A stretch of 64,000 bases of DNA from Fusibacter bizertensis (lineage in GTDB: Bacteria; Bacillota; Clostridia; Peptostreptococcales; Acidaminobacteraceae), in contig NZ_JARYZI010000004.1 of the NCBI RefSeq assembly GCF_029914245.1, positions 248,001-312,000 on the forward strand, written 5' to 3'. The notes beneath the pieces are model-generated. The model was not told the origin of the DNA, searched no databases, and worked only from the letters and a program-made list of their open reading frames with translations. This document shows positions 1 to 9,024 of the stretch, in pieces. Position numbers and translations under genes: made by a program. Every line of letters begins with the position of its first letter. Position 1 is the stretch's first letter.

Positions 1-2
1 AT

Positions 3-1382
3 GAACTTAATAACTATCAAATTGCTATTGATGGCAATAGTGGCAGTATCCATCAACTTGACCCTATCTCTTTCAATATTATCAAGGATTTTAAATTCAT
101 GCCTAGCAATGAGATGCTACACCGTCATTTCGATAGCATTTATGCTTATGAAATGATTGAAGAAGTCTATTCTGAACTACGTGCACTTAAAGAAAACAAT
201 CTTCTTTTTACAGAAGAAAAATTCTTACTGGACTCAATTTCTCACAAAATGATCAATCAACATGTCAAAGCACTTTGTTTACATGTGGCGCATGATTGTA
301 ACCTTCGATGTAAATATTGCTTCGCATCAGAGGGAGATTACAATAGTGGTAAAAAACTTATGTCACTCGAAGTCGCAAAGCAATCTATTGATTATTTAAT
401 AGAACACTCTAAAGGACGAAATAATATAGAAGTAGATTTTTTTGGTGGTGAACCACTGATGAATTTTGATGTTGTGAAAGAAACAGTGTTTTACGCTAAA
501 TCACTTGAGGAAGCACATCAAAAATCATTTTATTTTACGATTACAACCAACGGCATGCTGCTAAATGAAGAGATTTCAGATTTTATTAACACGTATATTG
601 ATAATGTTGTGATTAGCATTGACGGTCGAAAGGAAGTACACGATAAAATCAGGCCTGATCGAGGTGGTAAAGGCAGTTATGACAGAATTGTACCTAAAGC
701 CCAAAACCTTATTAAAAATAGAGGCGCTAAAAGTTATTTTGTGAGAGGCACTTTTACGTCAGAAAACAAAGATTTTGCAAAAGATGTGATGCACTTAGCC
801 GATTTGGGTTTCAAAGAAATATCCGTTGAGCCAGTCGTTGGAAGTGGTCAAACGCTCCATTTTACTGAAAGTGATGTTCCTAGCATTATCTTTGAATATG
901 AAAACCTCGCACTTCAATATATTGAGCGGTTAAAAGGAGAAAATAGTTTTAGATATTACCACTTTAATATTAATGTTTTTGAAGGTCCATGTGTTTACAA
1001 AAGAATAAATGCATGTGGAGCTGGATCTGATTACTTTGCAGTTTCACCAGAAGGCGATTTGTATCCTTGTCATCAATTTGTTGGTGAAGTAGATTTTAAA
1101 GTTGGAGATGTCTTTGCAGGAATCAGTAATACATCAATCGGAGATACTTTTGCAAACACAAATGTACTCACTAAGGAAGAATGCAAATCCTGTTGGGCAA
1201 AACTTTTTTGTTCTGGTGGTTGCCATGCCAATGCATACTTCTCAAACAATGATATTTCTAAGCCCAATTCTATTAGTTGTACACTTCAAAAGAAGCGAAT
1301 AGAATGCGCCATTATGATAGCACTTTGGAAAAACGACCATGTTAAACCAACAGATTTGATAATTGATATCTCACAAATATAA
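3..1382 (+). CDS. scfB: SCIFF-peptide thioether maturase (radical SAM/SPASM), 5' end outside window
   Basis: The reading frame is open to the left edge, so the first few codons are missing. An ATG at 99 is internal, because the residues before it (NNYQIAIDGNSGSIHQLD) match the conserved N-terminus of this family. It carries the radical SAM cysteine motif CNLRCKYC (from about 297), the FFGGEPL motif and a C-terminal SPASM region with clustered cysteines (CGAGSDYFAVSPEGDLYPCH, then CKSCWAKLFCSGGC). Family knowledge: these enzymes install Cys-Thr thioether links in a small six-cysteine (SCIFF) peptide, which is normally encoded just upstream and would lie outside this window. It acts in the cytosol with two or more extra [4Fe-4S] clusters. 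Identification is firm from motif order and length. Confidence 0.9.
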   Translation, partial: ELNNYQIAIDGNSGSIHQLDPISFNIIKDFKFMPSNEMLHRHFDSIYAYEMIEEVYSELRALKENNLLFTEEKFLLDSISHKMINQHVKALCLHVAHDCNLRCKYCFASEGDYNSGKKLMSLEVAKQSIDYLIEHSKGRNNIEVDFFGGEPLMNFDVVKETVFYAKSLEEAHQKSFYFTITTNGMLLNEEISDFINTYIDNVVISIDGRKEVHDKIRPDRGGKGSYDRIVPKAQNLIKNRGAKSYFVRGTFTSENKDFAKDVMHLADLGFKEISVEPVVGSGQTLHFTESDVPSIIFEYENLALQYIERLKGENSFRYYHFNINVFEGPCVYKRINACGAGSDYFAVSPEGDLYPCHQFVGEVDFKVGDVFAGISNTSIGDTFANTNVLTKEECKSCWAKLFCSGGCHANAYFSNNDISKPNSISCTLQKKRIECAIMIALWKNDHVKPTDLIIDISQI

Positions 1383-1398
1383 ATATATTTTGAATTTG

Positions 1399-1456
1399 TT
1401 ATTGACATATGTCGCAAATGGCGTATGATTGAATTATAACCGACATATGTCAATAA
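1399..1456 (+). promoter_or_regulatory. Promoter of DUF5320-DUF134 pair inside a 16-bp inverted repeat
   Basis: TTGACA (1402-1407) and TATGAT (1424-1429) are separated by 16 bases. A perfect 16-bp arm, TTATTGACATATGTCG (1399-1414), recurs inverted at 1441-1456. Each arm contains its own palindrome GACATATGTC. One arm covers the -35 box and the other lies at about +5 to +20, an arrangement typical of repression by looping or a tetramer. The HTH protein encoded at 1741 is the natural candidate binder, which is inference. Confidence 0.75.
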
Positions 1457-1477
1457 CTAAAAAAGGAGATAATAATT

Positions 1478-1738
1478 ATGCCAAGATTAAACGGAACTGG
1501 ACCAAATGGTAGCGGCCCTATGACAGGACGTGGATTAGGAAGATGTAAAGACGGATTACAAGATGAAAATGGTATTACTTCTAGAAATATGACTATGAAC
1601 AATGATGAACTTAATCGCTTCAATTCACGTAGAAATGGATTGTACGGAAATGGTCTGCGTAGAAGTGATATGCAAAATAGCGGAATGCGAAGATGTGGAA
1701 AAGGATCAGGTAATCGTAGAAGACTGAATGGAAACTAA
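1478..1738 (+). CDS. DUF5320 family small glycine/arginine-rich protein
   Basis: This 86-residue protein opens with the family signature [19 protein letters not shown], followed by a low-complexity Arg/Asn/Gly region with a few cysteines (GRCKDG, RRCGKG). It starts 8 bases after AAAAAAGGAGAT, a good ribosome binding site. Proteins of this type commonly sit beside DUF134 regulators and dinitrogenase iron-molybdenum cofactor-like proteins in anaerobes; no function is established. The next gene begins 2 bases after its stop, so the two are surely co-transcribed and probably translationally coupled. Confidence 0.85.
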   Translation: MPRLNGTGPNGSGPMTGRGLGRCKDGLQDENGITSRNMTMNNDELNRFNSRRNGLYGNGLRRSDMQNSGMRRCGKGSGNRRRLNGN

Positions 1739-1740
1739 GT

Positions 1741-2085
1741 ATGCCAAGGCCTAGAAAATGGAGAAATGTATGTTGTCTTCCAGAAGCAAACTTTCACGGT
1801 CCATTAGAGATTGCGAAAAGAACTGAAGAAATCAATATGACTGTTGAAGAATATGAAAGCATACGGTTAATTGATTTTGAGGGTTTAACGCAAGAAGAAT
1901 GTGCAAGTCAAATGAATGTTGCTAGAGCAACCGTCCAAAAAATTTATTTTGACGCGCGGAAAATACTTGCTCAATCACTTGTAAATGGTCATGTAATCCA
2001 CATTCAAGGTGGTGACTACAAACTATACGATGCTTGTAACTCCTCTGAAGACTTCCATAGATGCCATAGGCATCGCAATGAATGA
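1741..2085 (+). CDS. DUF134 (UPF0251) family helix-turn-helix protein
   Basis: The 114-residue protein begins [15 protein letters not shown], typical of DUF134. It has a sigma-70 region-4-like helix-turn-helix around residues 52-80 ([19 protein letters not shown]) and a conserved cysteine pair near the start. It has almost no Shine-Dalgarno sequence of its own and starts 2 bases after the previous stop, which suggests coupled translation. A DNA-binding role is inferred from the HTH; the inverted repeat around the upstream promoter would make it autoregulatory. The dispersed repeat begins one base after its stop codon. Confidence 0.85.
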   Translation: MPRPRKWRNVCCLPEANFHGPLEIAKRTEEINMTVEEYESIRLIDFEGLTQEECASQMNVARATVQKIYFDARKILAQSLVNGHVIHIQGGDYKLYDACNSSEDFHRCHRHRNE

Positions 2086-2086
2086 A

Positions 2087-2152
2087 GCTAAAAGGTGTCA
2101 GGTCATAGTTTGCCAAATGCAAACTATGACCTGACACCTTTTAGCCTTTTTT
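2087..2152. repeat. Full copy of GGTGTCAGGTCATAG inverted repeat, acting as terminator
   Basis: Two arms of about 27 bp beginning GCTAAAAGGTGTCAGGTC surround a 5-base loop (caaat), and a T-run follows at 2147-2152. This is one of three full copies in the window. It begins one base after the DUF134 stop codon. The hairpin plus T-run should terminate transcription rightwards. Confidence 0.85.
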
Positions 2153-2223
2153 ACTTATGATAAGATTAATAAGCGCACAATTGGGTAAATCTAGACTATT
2201 CAATCTTTTCCGAGGGGTGCTAT

Positions 2224-3246
2224 ATGAACGAAAAGAAAAAGCTTAGAATTATATTAGTTATATTGTTGTCACTTGTACTTATAGGCACTTTAGGGTATTC
2301 ATTTTTACTTAAAGTTAGTTTACTTGATGGTCTTTATATGACAATCATCACGATCTCATCAGTGGGTTATAAAGAAGTCGCCCCCATGACTGATTCAGCC
2401 AAAATATTTTCGATTATCATTATTTTTTTCGGAGTTGGTACTGTAGGTTATGCACTTACAAATTTACTACTACTTATAGTTGAAGGCGATAAGAATTATT
2501 TTTGGAGGAGACGAAAAATGGAATCAAACATTGCTAAAATGAATAATCATTATATATTATGTGGTGCTGGTGAAACTGGTGAAGTCATTATCAACGAATT
2601 TACAAAGAATAAAACTGACTTTGTCATTATTGAAAAAGATGTGCATCGTTATAAAACTTTTCTTGCTCAAGGATTGAACATCATTAATGGAGATGCAACT
2701 GAAGAAGAAGTTTTACAGATGGCAAACATCAAACAAGCGAAAGGGATTATAAGTTCACTTCCGACAGATGTAGACAATGTCTTCGTCGTACTTACTGCTC
2801 GAACTATGAATCGTAGTCTATATATAATATCACGAGCCATAGATAAACATGCACCTGATAAACTTAAACGTGCTGGTGCCAATAAAACTATCTCTGCAAA
2901 TGAAATTGGTGGTAGAAGGATGGCAGCTCAAATGTTAAGACCTTCTGTAGTTTCCTTCCTTGAAATAGTAACAAGCATTGACGATGTGCAACTTGATCTT
3001 CAAGATGTAATTATTGGGAAGAATTCAGAGATCGTTGGTCAAGAGCTTAAGCAATTAAGAATCCCTGATCGATTTGGTCTTGTCGTCATCGCAACTAAAA
3101 AATTTGGTCAGACAAATATGACACTTAATCCCAAATCTGATCTTATTCTCAATAGTGGTGATGTCATGCTTGTTCTAGGTAATAATTTACAAGTGAATGA
3201 ACTGAGAAAGATTGCTGCAGATAGTGGCACTAGAGATTTAGAATAA
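2224..3246 (+). CDS. Two-TM potassium channel with TrkA-N/TrkA-C (RCK) domains
   Basis: The protein has 340 residues: TM1 (about 8-29), a pore loop (about 33-55), TM2 (about 60-83), a TrkA-N/RCK nucleotide-binding domain starting HYILCGAGETGEV (about 109-225) and a TrkA-C domain (about 250-335). This is the MthK-like layout of a ligand-gated potassium channel in the cytoplasmic membrane. The selectivity filter reads SVGYKE where the classic filter is TVGYGD, so the second glycine is replaced by lysine. A GAGGGG ribosome binding site precedes the ATG. It is monocistronic, with a hairpin at its end. Channel assignment is good; potassium selectivity is less certain because of the filter. Confidence 0.85.
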   Translation: MNEKKKLRIILVILLSLVLIGTLGYSFLLKVSLLDGLYMTIITISSVGYKEVAPMTDSAKIFSIIIIFFGVGTVGYALTNLLLLIVEGDKNYFWRRRKMESNIAKMNNHYILCGAGETGEVIINEFTKNKTDFVIIEKDVHRYKTFLAQGLNIINGDATEEEVLQMANIKQAKGIISSLPTDVDNVFVVLTARTMNRSLYIISRAIDKHAPDKLKRAGANKTISANEIGGRRMAAQMLRPSVVSFLEIVTSIDDVQLDLQDVIIGKNSEIVGQELKQLRIPDRFGLVVIATKKFGQTNMTLNPKSDLILNSGDVMLVLGNNLQVNELRKIAADSGTRDLE

Positions 3247-3262
3247 CTATTAGATACAATTA

Positions 3263-3323
3263 AAAAAGTGTTAAATCAATATTGCCGTTTCAATTGGCAA
3301 CATCTGACTTGACACTTTTTTGC
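3263..3323 (+). terminator. Terminator resembling a decayed repeat copy
   Basis: AAAAAAGTGT at the left pairs with ACACTTTTTT at the right around an inner TTGCC/GGCAA stem. Size and layout mirror the dispersed repeat (GTGT...ACAC ends, ATCTGACTTGACAC), so it may be a diverged copy. It ends the channel transcript. Confidence 0.6.
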
Positions 3324-3355
3324 TGTTATTTGGATAACTATAAACTCACCTTTTT

Positions 3356-3384
3356 GGCTAACTATGACCTGACACCTTTTCGCT
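3356..3384 (-). repeat. Half copy of the dispersed repeat
   Basis: GGCTAACTATGACCTGACAC followed by CTTTT is one arm of the dispersed element without its partner. It lies downstream of the chemotaxis gene, about 70 bases beyond that gene's stop. Confidence 0.8.
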
Positions 3385-3452
3385 TTATATAACTTTAATT
3401 TAACTGCAAACTGATGATTATTGAAAATCAAGAAAAAATAACAATTTTGTAT

Positions 3453-5207
3453 CTACACTTTAAAATCCATAATAATCTGATTCATTTTATTTGTCATACC
3501 TGCCAAATTACCTGTCGTTTGCTCAATCTCAGACATCGTACTCAACTGTTCTTGAATACTTGCACTTATATTTTCAGTACCTTTTGACATCTTATTCGAG
3601 GTGTCCGCTATACCTTTAATAGCTTTTCCTATTTCTACTGTACTTTGAACTTGTTTCACATTACCGCTGTCAATTTGTTCTATGTGCAAAACAATTTCAT
3701 TGACATTATCTAGAATTCTCTTTATGCTCGCATCAACTTCAGATGCTTTTGTCACACCATGCCCAACTTTCATCTCAACTTCTCCAACTGAGTTTACAGC
3801 AGATGACGTTTTAATCTGATTGTCTTTAACAAGAGCTGCAATTTGAGCGGCTGCAGTATTACTCTCATCAGCTAATTTTCTTATTTCATCAGCAACTACA
3901 CTAAAGCCCCTACCAAATTCACCTGCTCTTGCCGCTTCAATAGCTGCATTAAGCGCTAAAAGGTTTGTTTGTGCTGAGATTGAAGTAATTATTTCTATAA
4001 TATCACCTATTTTTTTTGATGAACCGTCAAGTTCACTAATAATTGAAGATACATTCTTTGATGATTCAGCAATTTCTTCAATAGAAGATACTACCTCAGA
4101 AATATTAAATACCCCTATTTCAGCTGTTTCCTTCGTGTTCTTACCCTTTTCAAGAGCATCACTACTTACTTTTGCAGTTACCTGTGAAAACTTAACGATG
4201 TCATCTACACTTACTGATGTTTCTTCTGCAAATGAAGCCCCATCAAGTGTTCCTGATGCAATTTCAGTTACAGTATTTGTAATTTCTTCAAGTGTTCTTG
4301 TAAAGGTTTCGATCGCACGATTCAATTGTGTACTTGAAGTATTCATTTCTTCTGCTGTTGAAGCCACTTCTTTAATAATCAATTGTAACTTATCGATAAA
4401 CAAATCAAAACTATTACTAAGTTCACCCACTTCATCCTTGCTATTATAATCTATTCTTTGGGTTAAATCTCCACCATTTTCAGATATTTCCTTTAGTTTT
4501 CGAGTCACTATTTTTATAGGTGCTACCGTTGCCCTAATAATGACCAAAGACAACATAATAGTTAAAACTACACAAACTATAATCAGGCTGATTAAGATTA
4601 TTTTTGTACTGTTATATACATTTTCACTATTAATATATGTCTGTTGTGAAGCGTCAACTTGCTTTGAAATTATCTCTTCAAAAGACTGCGTTACAGTATT
4701 AATAGCACTAGAGACAACCTCTAACTCTTCTGGAGGCCCTGTAGGCATCTCAGCGGCAACTATTTCAGTCGGTGTCGGCGTATTTGTAGCTGTGGTTGCA
4801 TTTGAGAACCTATCATTTTGAGAGGTTATAAATGCATCTTTAGTCGCCAAAAACTCATTGTAATTCACGAAAAATTCTTGATAATCTGGATCATTTATAT
4901 GCTTTGATAAAACCAGTTCTAAAGTTTGTACTTTTTCTGAAATAGCCTCTTCATAAACTTTAAATGTCTCACTATCAGATGACGCCATACTTGAATTAAT
5001 CTGATTTGAGATGTATACCACATTTGCCTTGGCATCCTCAAGTTCAAGTATAGGTAACAGTCTTAAATTATTCAACTCTTTTACATTTTTTTGAACAACT
5101 GCAATTTTGTTGATGCCTACAAATCCAACAATCAACAGAAAGATCAAAAAACTTACGGATAGCAAACCTATCTTGCCACTGATTTTCATGTTCTTAATAA
5201 ACTTCAC
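3453..5207 (-). CDS. Methyl-accepting chemotaxis protein
   Basis: The protein has 584 residues: TM1 (about 13-33), an extracytoplasmic helical sensor region (34-203), TM2 (about 204-226), HAMP (about 227-280) and a signalling domain with the invariant hairpin core ([20 protein letters not shown]). It receives a stimulus outside the cell and passes it to CheA/CheW. The sensor region holds a Thr/Pro-rich stretch ([20 protein letters not shown]) that breaks the four-helix pattern. The start is a GTG at 5207, seven bases after AGGAGGAAA. It is an orphan receptor with no other che genes nearby, and its ligand cannot be told from sequence. Confidence 0.92.
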   Translation of the reverse strand: MKFIKNMKISGKIGLLSVSFLIFLLIVGFVGINKIAVVQKNVKELNNLRLLPILELEDAKANVVYISNQINSSMASSDSETFKVYEEAISEKVQTLELVLSKHINDPDYQEFFVNYNEFLATKDAFITSQNDRFSNATTATNTPTPTEIVAAEMPTGPPEELEVVSSAINTVTQSFEEIISKQVDASQQTYINSENVYNSTKIILISLIIVCVVLTIMLSLVIIRATVAPIKIVTRKLKEISENGGDLTQRIDYNSKDEVGELSNSFDLFIDKLQLIIKEVASTAEEMNTSSTQLNRAIETFTRTLEEITNTVTEIASGTLDGASFAEETSVSVDDIVKFSQVTAKVSSDALEKGKNTKETAEIGVFNISEVVSSIEEIAESSKNVSSIISELDGSSKKIGDIIEIITSISAQTNLLALNAAIEAARAGEFGRGFSVVADEIRKLADESNTAAAQIAALVKDNQIKTSSAVNSVGEVEMKVGHGVTKASEVDASIKRILDNVNEIVLHIEQIDSGNVKQVQSTVEIGKAIKGIADTSNKMSKGTENISASIQEQLSTMSEIEQTTGNLAGMTNKMNQIIMDFKV

Positions 5208-5315
5208 TTATTTCCTCCTATTAGAACCATCTAATTCATTATATACAAGATATACTTCCTTATATTTTGAACTGATGTGAATAGATTTTAGTACCGATGG
5301 ATATTTTATTTATGT

Positions 5316-7283
5316 TTAGTACTTTCTAAAAACTAGATACAAAAGAAGCACAACTGCCACCGCCAAACTCCCGCCAATAGGGATTAAAGTGTTTATAATT
5401 TCTTGCGTAGTCATTACTGACTCAGTTGTCACATCTCCAGTTAAATTTCCTGGATTACTAGTTTCATTGCCTGACACTCCGCCTGCTACATCAGATGGTG
5501 GTTGGTTTTGATTACCCACTTGTGTGCTGATTCCTGATTCTACCATAAAAGCATCCATTAAGTCCTTAGGAGGCGCTTCACCTTTATCAAGATACTCAGT
5601 GATTTCATCTGGTAATTCACCACTTTCATATAAAGCTAGTATTACAGGAGGTAACATCTCGATGCTAAATTCTACGTCTATTGCTTCTGATCCTGTTGCA
5701 ACTGCTGGACCTGGTCTAGTTCCAACAGCAACCTCTGCCCCATCAGCTGGTGCTGCCGGCATATTGCTTGTTTCTTCTCCGTCTGCTGGTGCTGCTGGCT
5801 TGTTGCTTACTTCTGCTCCGTCTGCTGGTGCTGTTGGCTTGTTGCTTACTTCTGCTCCGTCTAACTGCACACCTTCTGCCGTAGCATCACCTGGGATTTG
5901 TTCGCCACCTTGGTTAGGTTGACCACCTTTTTGGCCCATGCTCTGCGAGCCCGAGTTGCCTTTACCATCATTGGTAGAAACAATTAAACCATCAAGTTGG
6001 TCTTGCATATTTTCAGCCCTGAGCTCTACAAACTCCAATAATGAAATCGTTGAAGTTGAACTTGAGTCAAACACATTAGTTTTAACCGTATCTAACTCAA
6101 AAAATGCTGATGGGTCAATACTTGCATAAGATTCAATCATTGAAAATGTGCTTGTAACAACATTTTCAAAATTGGTTATATCTAAATAACCATCAATTAA
6201 TTCTTGGATATAATCATGATATATTTTGACATACTCAGTATTAGTGAAAGCTGCTTCTACCAATGGGTAGCCACTCATCGCACCGATCACAGGTTCATCT
6301 ATTAGAAATTGAGTCGCTTCCTCGTCTGTCAGCCCTGACATCGGAAAGCCATTAAATGCCATGTTTAAATCCCAAGTAATCCACTCAAATAACTCTGTAT
6401 CTGTATTGTAGTAAAGATAATAATTATGAAACATGCCTGATTGGTAAGAATCCATATGGACAACAGCGGTACTAAATGCTAAATATTTCAAAAAAGAATC
6501 CACATTTAGAACGTCACTTAGCTGATATTCATCCGTTTCCCCACCATTTTCTATAATCTTATCAATTACTTTAACCAATTCAACAAAATTTGCATCAGTC
6601 TCCATATCATCATCTTGAGGCACGACACCTTCATAATCTTCAGGATCATCAGAGATATACGCTAAGTCTGCACCTATTCCCACATCAGGTTTATACAATT
6701 CACCATCATAATTTCCGAAATTCTCCATTAAAAACGTTTCATTTACTTCTTCAACAGACAAATACAAACCAAAGAATTCTCCATTAATTGATAGTGAAAC
6801 ATAGGTTGTGTCAGGAGCGATAGCCTCTATAGAATCGAGCATATCATAACTGATATATTCCTTCATCAATGTTTCATCTTGAAACAAATTGTTTAAATTC
6901 AGTTTAGTTATGCCAAAGAGGTTTTGTCCGTCTATATATTTATCAAGATCCACTTTAAAAGAAAGTCGAGTTCCTCCTGATTGTGCAACATCGCGTAAAC
7001 TTGAGTTTCCTTTTGGTCTAATGGCAACATTATTAAATGTATAACCATTATAAGTAATATCTGCCATCACATATTCTTCACTCATTGCATTTGCTATCAT
7101 CTCGGTGTAAGTATCAGTATCTATTTGAATATTGACATCGATAACTTGCTCATGAGGATAGACATAATTATCTATTTCGCTAGCTGTACTATCATTCAAA
7201 ATAAACGACGCACTAAACTGATCTATAAAAATAATCATGACAATTAAAATTGTTATTGCGATAAGAGCTTGTAATTTTTTCAT
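5316..7283 (-). CDS. CotH-kinase family surface protein with C-terminal repeats and membrane anchor
   Basis: The N-terminal hydrophobic segment (about 6-25) is a signal peptide or anchor. The CotH fold occupies about residues 45-420, with MDSYQSGMFHNYYLYY and WITWDLNMAFNG as the recognisable core. A low-complexity tail follows, with three near-identical units of GAEVSNKPTAPAD, then a further acidic region and a terminal TM segment ending in FRKY. CotH proteins are atypical protein kinases known from spore coats; an exported, membrane-bound form is typical of clusters with DUF4956 and VTC-domain proteins, as here. The start is the ATG at 7283 after AGGTGG; the TTG just before it is unlikely. 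It is the last gene of a three-gene operon. Confidence 0.85.
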   Translation of the reverse strand: MKKLQALIAITILIVMIIFIDQFSASFILNDSTASEIDNYVYPHEQVIDVNIQIDTDTYTEMIANAMSEEYVMADITYNGYTFNNVAIRPKGNSSLRDVAQSGGTRLSFKVDLDKYIDGQNLFGITKLNLNNLFQDETLMKEYISYDMLDSIEAIAPDTTYVSLSINGEFFGLYLSVEEVNETFLMENFGNYDGELYKPDVGIGADLAYISDDPEDYEGVVPQDDDMETDANFVELVKVIDKIIENGGETDEYQLSDVLNVDSFLKYLAFSTAVVHMDSYQSGMFHNYYLYYNTDTELFEWITWDLNMAFNGFPMSGLTDEEATQFLIDEPVIGAMSGYPLVEAAFTNTEYVKIYHDYIQELIDGYLDITNFENVVTSTFSMIESYASIDPSAFFELDTVKTNVFDSSSTSTISLLEFVELRAENMQDQLDGLIVSTNDGKGNSGSQSMGQKGGQPNQGGEQIPGDATAEGVQLDGAEVSNKPTAPADGAEVSNKPAAPADGEETSNMPAAPADGAEVAVGTRPGPAVATGSEAIDVEFSIEMLPPVILALYESGELPDEITEYLDKGEAPPKDLMDAFMVESGISTQVGNQNQPPSDVAGGVSGNETSNPGNLTGDVTTESVMTTQEIINTLIPIGGSLAVAVVLLLYLVFRKY

Positions 7284-7302
7284 CAAACCACCTACTTTTA
7301 TA

Positions 7303-7334
7303 AAAGCTACCTGAGTTTATGAACACAGGCAGCT
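7303..7334 (-). terminator. Hairpin between DUF4956 and CotH genes
   Basis: AAGCTACCTG pairs with CAGGCAGCTT (one mismatch), and on the minus strand CTTTTATA follows. It would partly terminate or punctuate the operon before the CotH gene, giving lower expression of that last gene. Confidence 0.5.
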
Positions 7335-7341
7335 TAATTTA

Positions 7342-8010
7342 TTATTGTGTAAATTCCATTGAGCTTACTAAAGTTGCATTAGATACAGAAGCAATACTTT
7401 TGATTTCATTAACAAAAGCCATTTCGTTATTCTTAATTCTAAGTTCAAGGGTATATTCGATATGCTCACCATCAATGATTTTTGATTTTACAAAATAACG
7501 TTGCACTGTCGCTTTAATTTTATTTAAAATCTTTTCCTCATCTTCTTCTTTGTCAAAATGAACCACAAATAAATATGGTGTTTCTTCTTTGATATTGCCG
7601 CTAAATACCAATATAATAATACCGATTACCACAGATCCAATAAGAGCCAGTGTATAGAATCCTGCACCTGCTACTAAACCACCTGCAATTGACCAAAACA
7701 TAAATACAATATCCATTGGGTCTTTTATAGCTGCTCTAAAACGAACTATAGAAAGCGCACCCACCATACCAAGAGATAATACCACATTAGATGTAACGGC
7801 CATAATCACAAGTGCTGTAATCATTGTCATCATAACGAGGGACATACTAAAACTTTTTGTATAAACGACACTTTGGTATGAACGTTTGTATATTTGATAT
7901 ATAAAAGCACCTACAATAAATGCTACCACCAAAGTCATTGCAATTTGAACTGCTGAAAGATTTGCACTACTTTCTAAAAAATTGTCTTTAAAAATATCTT
8001 GAAAACTCAT
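7342..8010 (-). CDS. DUF4956 family membrane protein
   Basis: The 222-residue protein has four hydrophobic segments in the first 135 residues (about 20-40, 55-75, 78-97, 110-133), with the family-typical SIVRFRAAIKDPMDIVFMFW between them, and a soluble ferredoxin-like C-terminal domain (about 140-222). GGAGG precedes the ATG. Family function is unknown. It sits 71 bases after the VTC-domain gene and before CotH, a trio seen together in many Firmicutes, which suggests one surface-modification or polyphosphate-linked pathway. That functional link is inference. Confidence 0.85.
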   Translation of the reverse strand: MSFQDIFKDNFLESSANLSAVQIAMTLVVAFIVGAFIYQIYKRSYQSVVYTKSFSMSLVMMTMITALVIMAVTSNVVLSLGMVGALSIVRFRAAIKDPMDIVFMFWSIAGGLVAGAGFYTLALIGSVVIGIIILVFSGNIKEETPYLFVVHFDKEEDEEKILNKIKATVQRYFVKSKIIDGEHIEYTLELRIKNNEMAFVNEIKSIASVSNATLVSSMEFTQ

Positions 8011-8081
8011 AAGACGACCTCCAACTTATTATTTATTATTTTTTTCGTACATAAATTATTGCTTGCTATTTCCATCAAACT

Positions 8082-8774
8082 TTAGCCCGATACAAACCTA
8101 GATGAAACATATTTTGATGAGGCGCTTGCCATAATATTGGGCGACTGAATCACGCTTCTTATGAAAGTAGGTAATACATGATCAAATTTCACTTCCATAA
8201 TCACTTGATCAGATCCATATACGTCCATGTAACTATTGTCAGTATTGAAAAACTTTTCAACTTGATTACTTTTCTTGATTCGGGAATCAAATGTAATCCT
8301 CACATCTCCTACAGGATACATATATGCTATGCGATTGTACTTCACGATCACTTTTGGGGTGTACTTTCCATGTTTTAGTTTGTAATAAAAATTTTGATGA
8401 AATCCATCTTCTCTTTCTCTTAAAAACTCAAAATCACCTTTTGTGATTCGCTTTGCCTCTTCACTTGTAATGTAGACACTTTCTTTATCTGTCATTACGT
8501 TGTTCTTCGATTTTTTTTCGAGCTTCAGTAAATCAAAATTATTATTGTAAACTCTGAGTCTAAACTTGTGACGCAGATCCGTTCCTTCGACCTTTTGCCC
8601 AAGTGCATAATCATAAGGATTATCAAAATACAAACTCTTCACTTCATAGCCATATTCAGGACAGTGAGGATCGCGTTTCAATAAATGTTTAAGTTTACCA
8701 TTGATAACCTGAAATTCATTCCAACAAATGGTATATTTTTTTTCATGTCGATAGACTTTTTTAATTTGTTCCAT
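8082..8774 (-). CDS. VTC-domain (polyphosphate polymerase-like) protein
   Basis: The 230-residue protein is a single VTC domain of the triphosphate-tunnel type. Visible elements are the N-terminal RHEKKYTI strand, alternating Lys/Arg strands (RHKFRLRVYN, KLEKKSKN), VIVKYNRIAY, RITFDSRIK and the acidic VIMEVKFDH near the end. The yeast Vtc4 domain makes polyphosphate from ATP; bacterial homologues next to CotH and DUF4956 are not well characterised. GGAGG lies 5 bases before the ATG. It is the first gene of the operon and is preceded by an array of 11-bp repeats that points to control by the divergent two-component system. Confidence 0.85.
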   Translation of the reverse strand: MEQIKKVYRHEKKYTICWNEFQVINGKLKHLLKRDPHCPEYGYEVKSLYFDNPYDYALGQKVEGTDLRHKFRLRVYNNNFDLLKLEKKSKNNVMTDKESVYITSEEAKRITKGDFEFLREREDGFHQNFYYKLKHGKYTPKVIVKYNRIAYMYPVGDVRITFDSRIKKSNQVEKFFNTDNSYMDVYGSDQVIMEVKFDHVLPTFIRSVIQSPNIMASASSKYVSSRFVSG

Positions 8775-8849
8775 GTCTACCTCCTTTCTAAAATAATGTT
8801 TACTATGATTTCTTCTGTTCTGTTCTGTTTTATTTTGTTTTATCTTACC

Positions 8850-8893
8850 TTTACAAACAATTTACACTGTCAATGTCACAGCTTTGTCACAAA
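8850..8893. promoter_or_regulatory. Four 11-bp direct repeats, probable response-regulator binding array
   Basis: Consecutive 11-mers read TTTACAAACAA, TTTACACTGTC, AATGTCACAGC and TTTGTCACAAA. An 11-bp period of a TTTRCA/TGTCACA-like half-site is typical for OmpR/PhoB-type regulators binding head-to-tail. The array lies directly upstream of the VTC-DUF4956-CotH operon, and the adjacent divergent gene encodes an OmpR-type regulator. Binding is inferred. Confidence 0.6.
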
Positions 8894-8923
8894 AAAAATA
8901 AAATAATAAATATATAAATTCAT

Positions 8924-8959
8924 ATTTGTAACCTTACTGTGACAATGACGTTTTATAAT
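8924..8959 (+). promoter_or_regulatory. Promoter of the two-component system with inverted regulator site
   Basis: TATAAT lies at 8954-8959 and the -35 region is poor (accTTA). On the opposite strand, 8924-8945 carries two half-sites 11 bp apart (TTGTCAC and GGTTACA) resembling the array at 8850. The site covers the -35 region, as expected for activation by the regulator's own product. Confidence 0.5.
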
Positions 8960-9024
8960 ATAGTAGGAATATGATATATTAAAAAGAAAAAAGTATTGAA
9001 AATAAAAAAAGATGGGACAAGATA

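Noticed and set aside
5524-5922. Long + strand open frame across the CotH repeat region
   Set aside because: It is the reverse frame of the Pro/Ala/Gly-rich repeats of the CotH gene; no start site or domain.
8815-8845. TTCTG/TTTTA short tandem run
   Set aside because: Low-complexity stretch next to the regulator array; no consistent unit, so not called a repeat.
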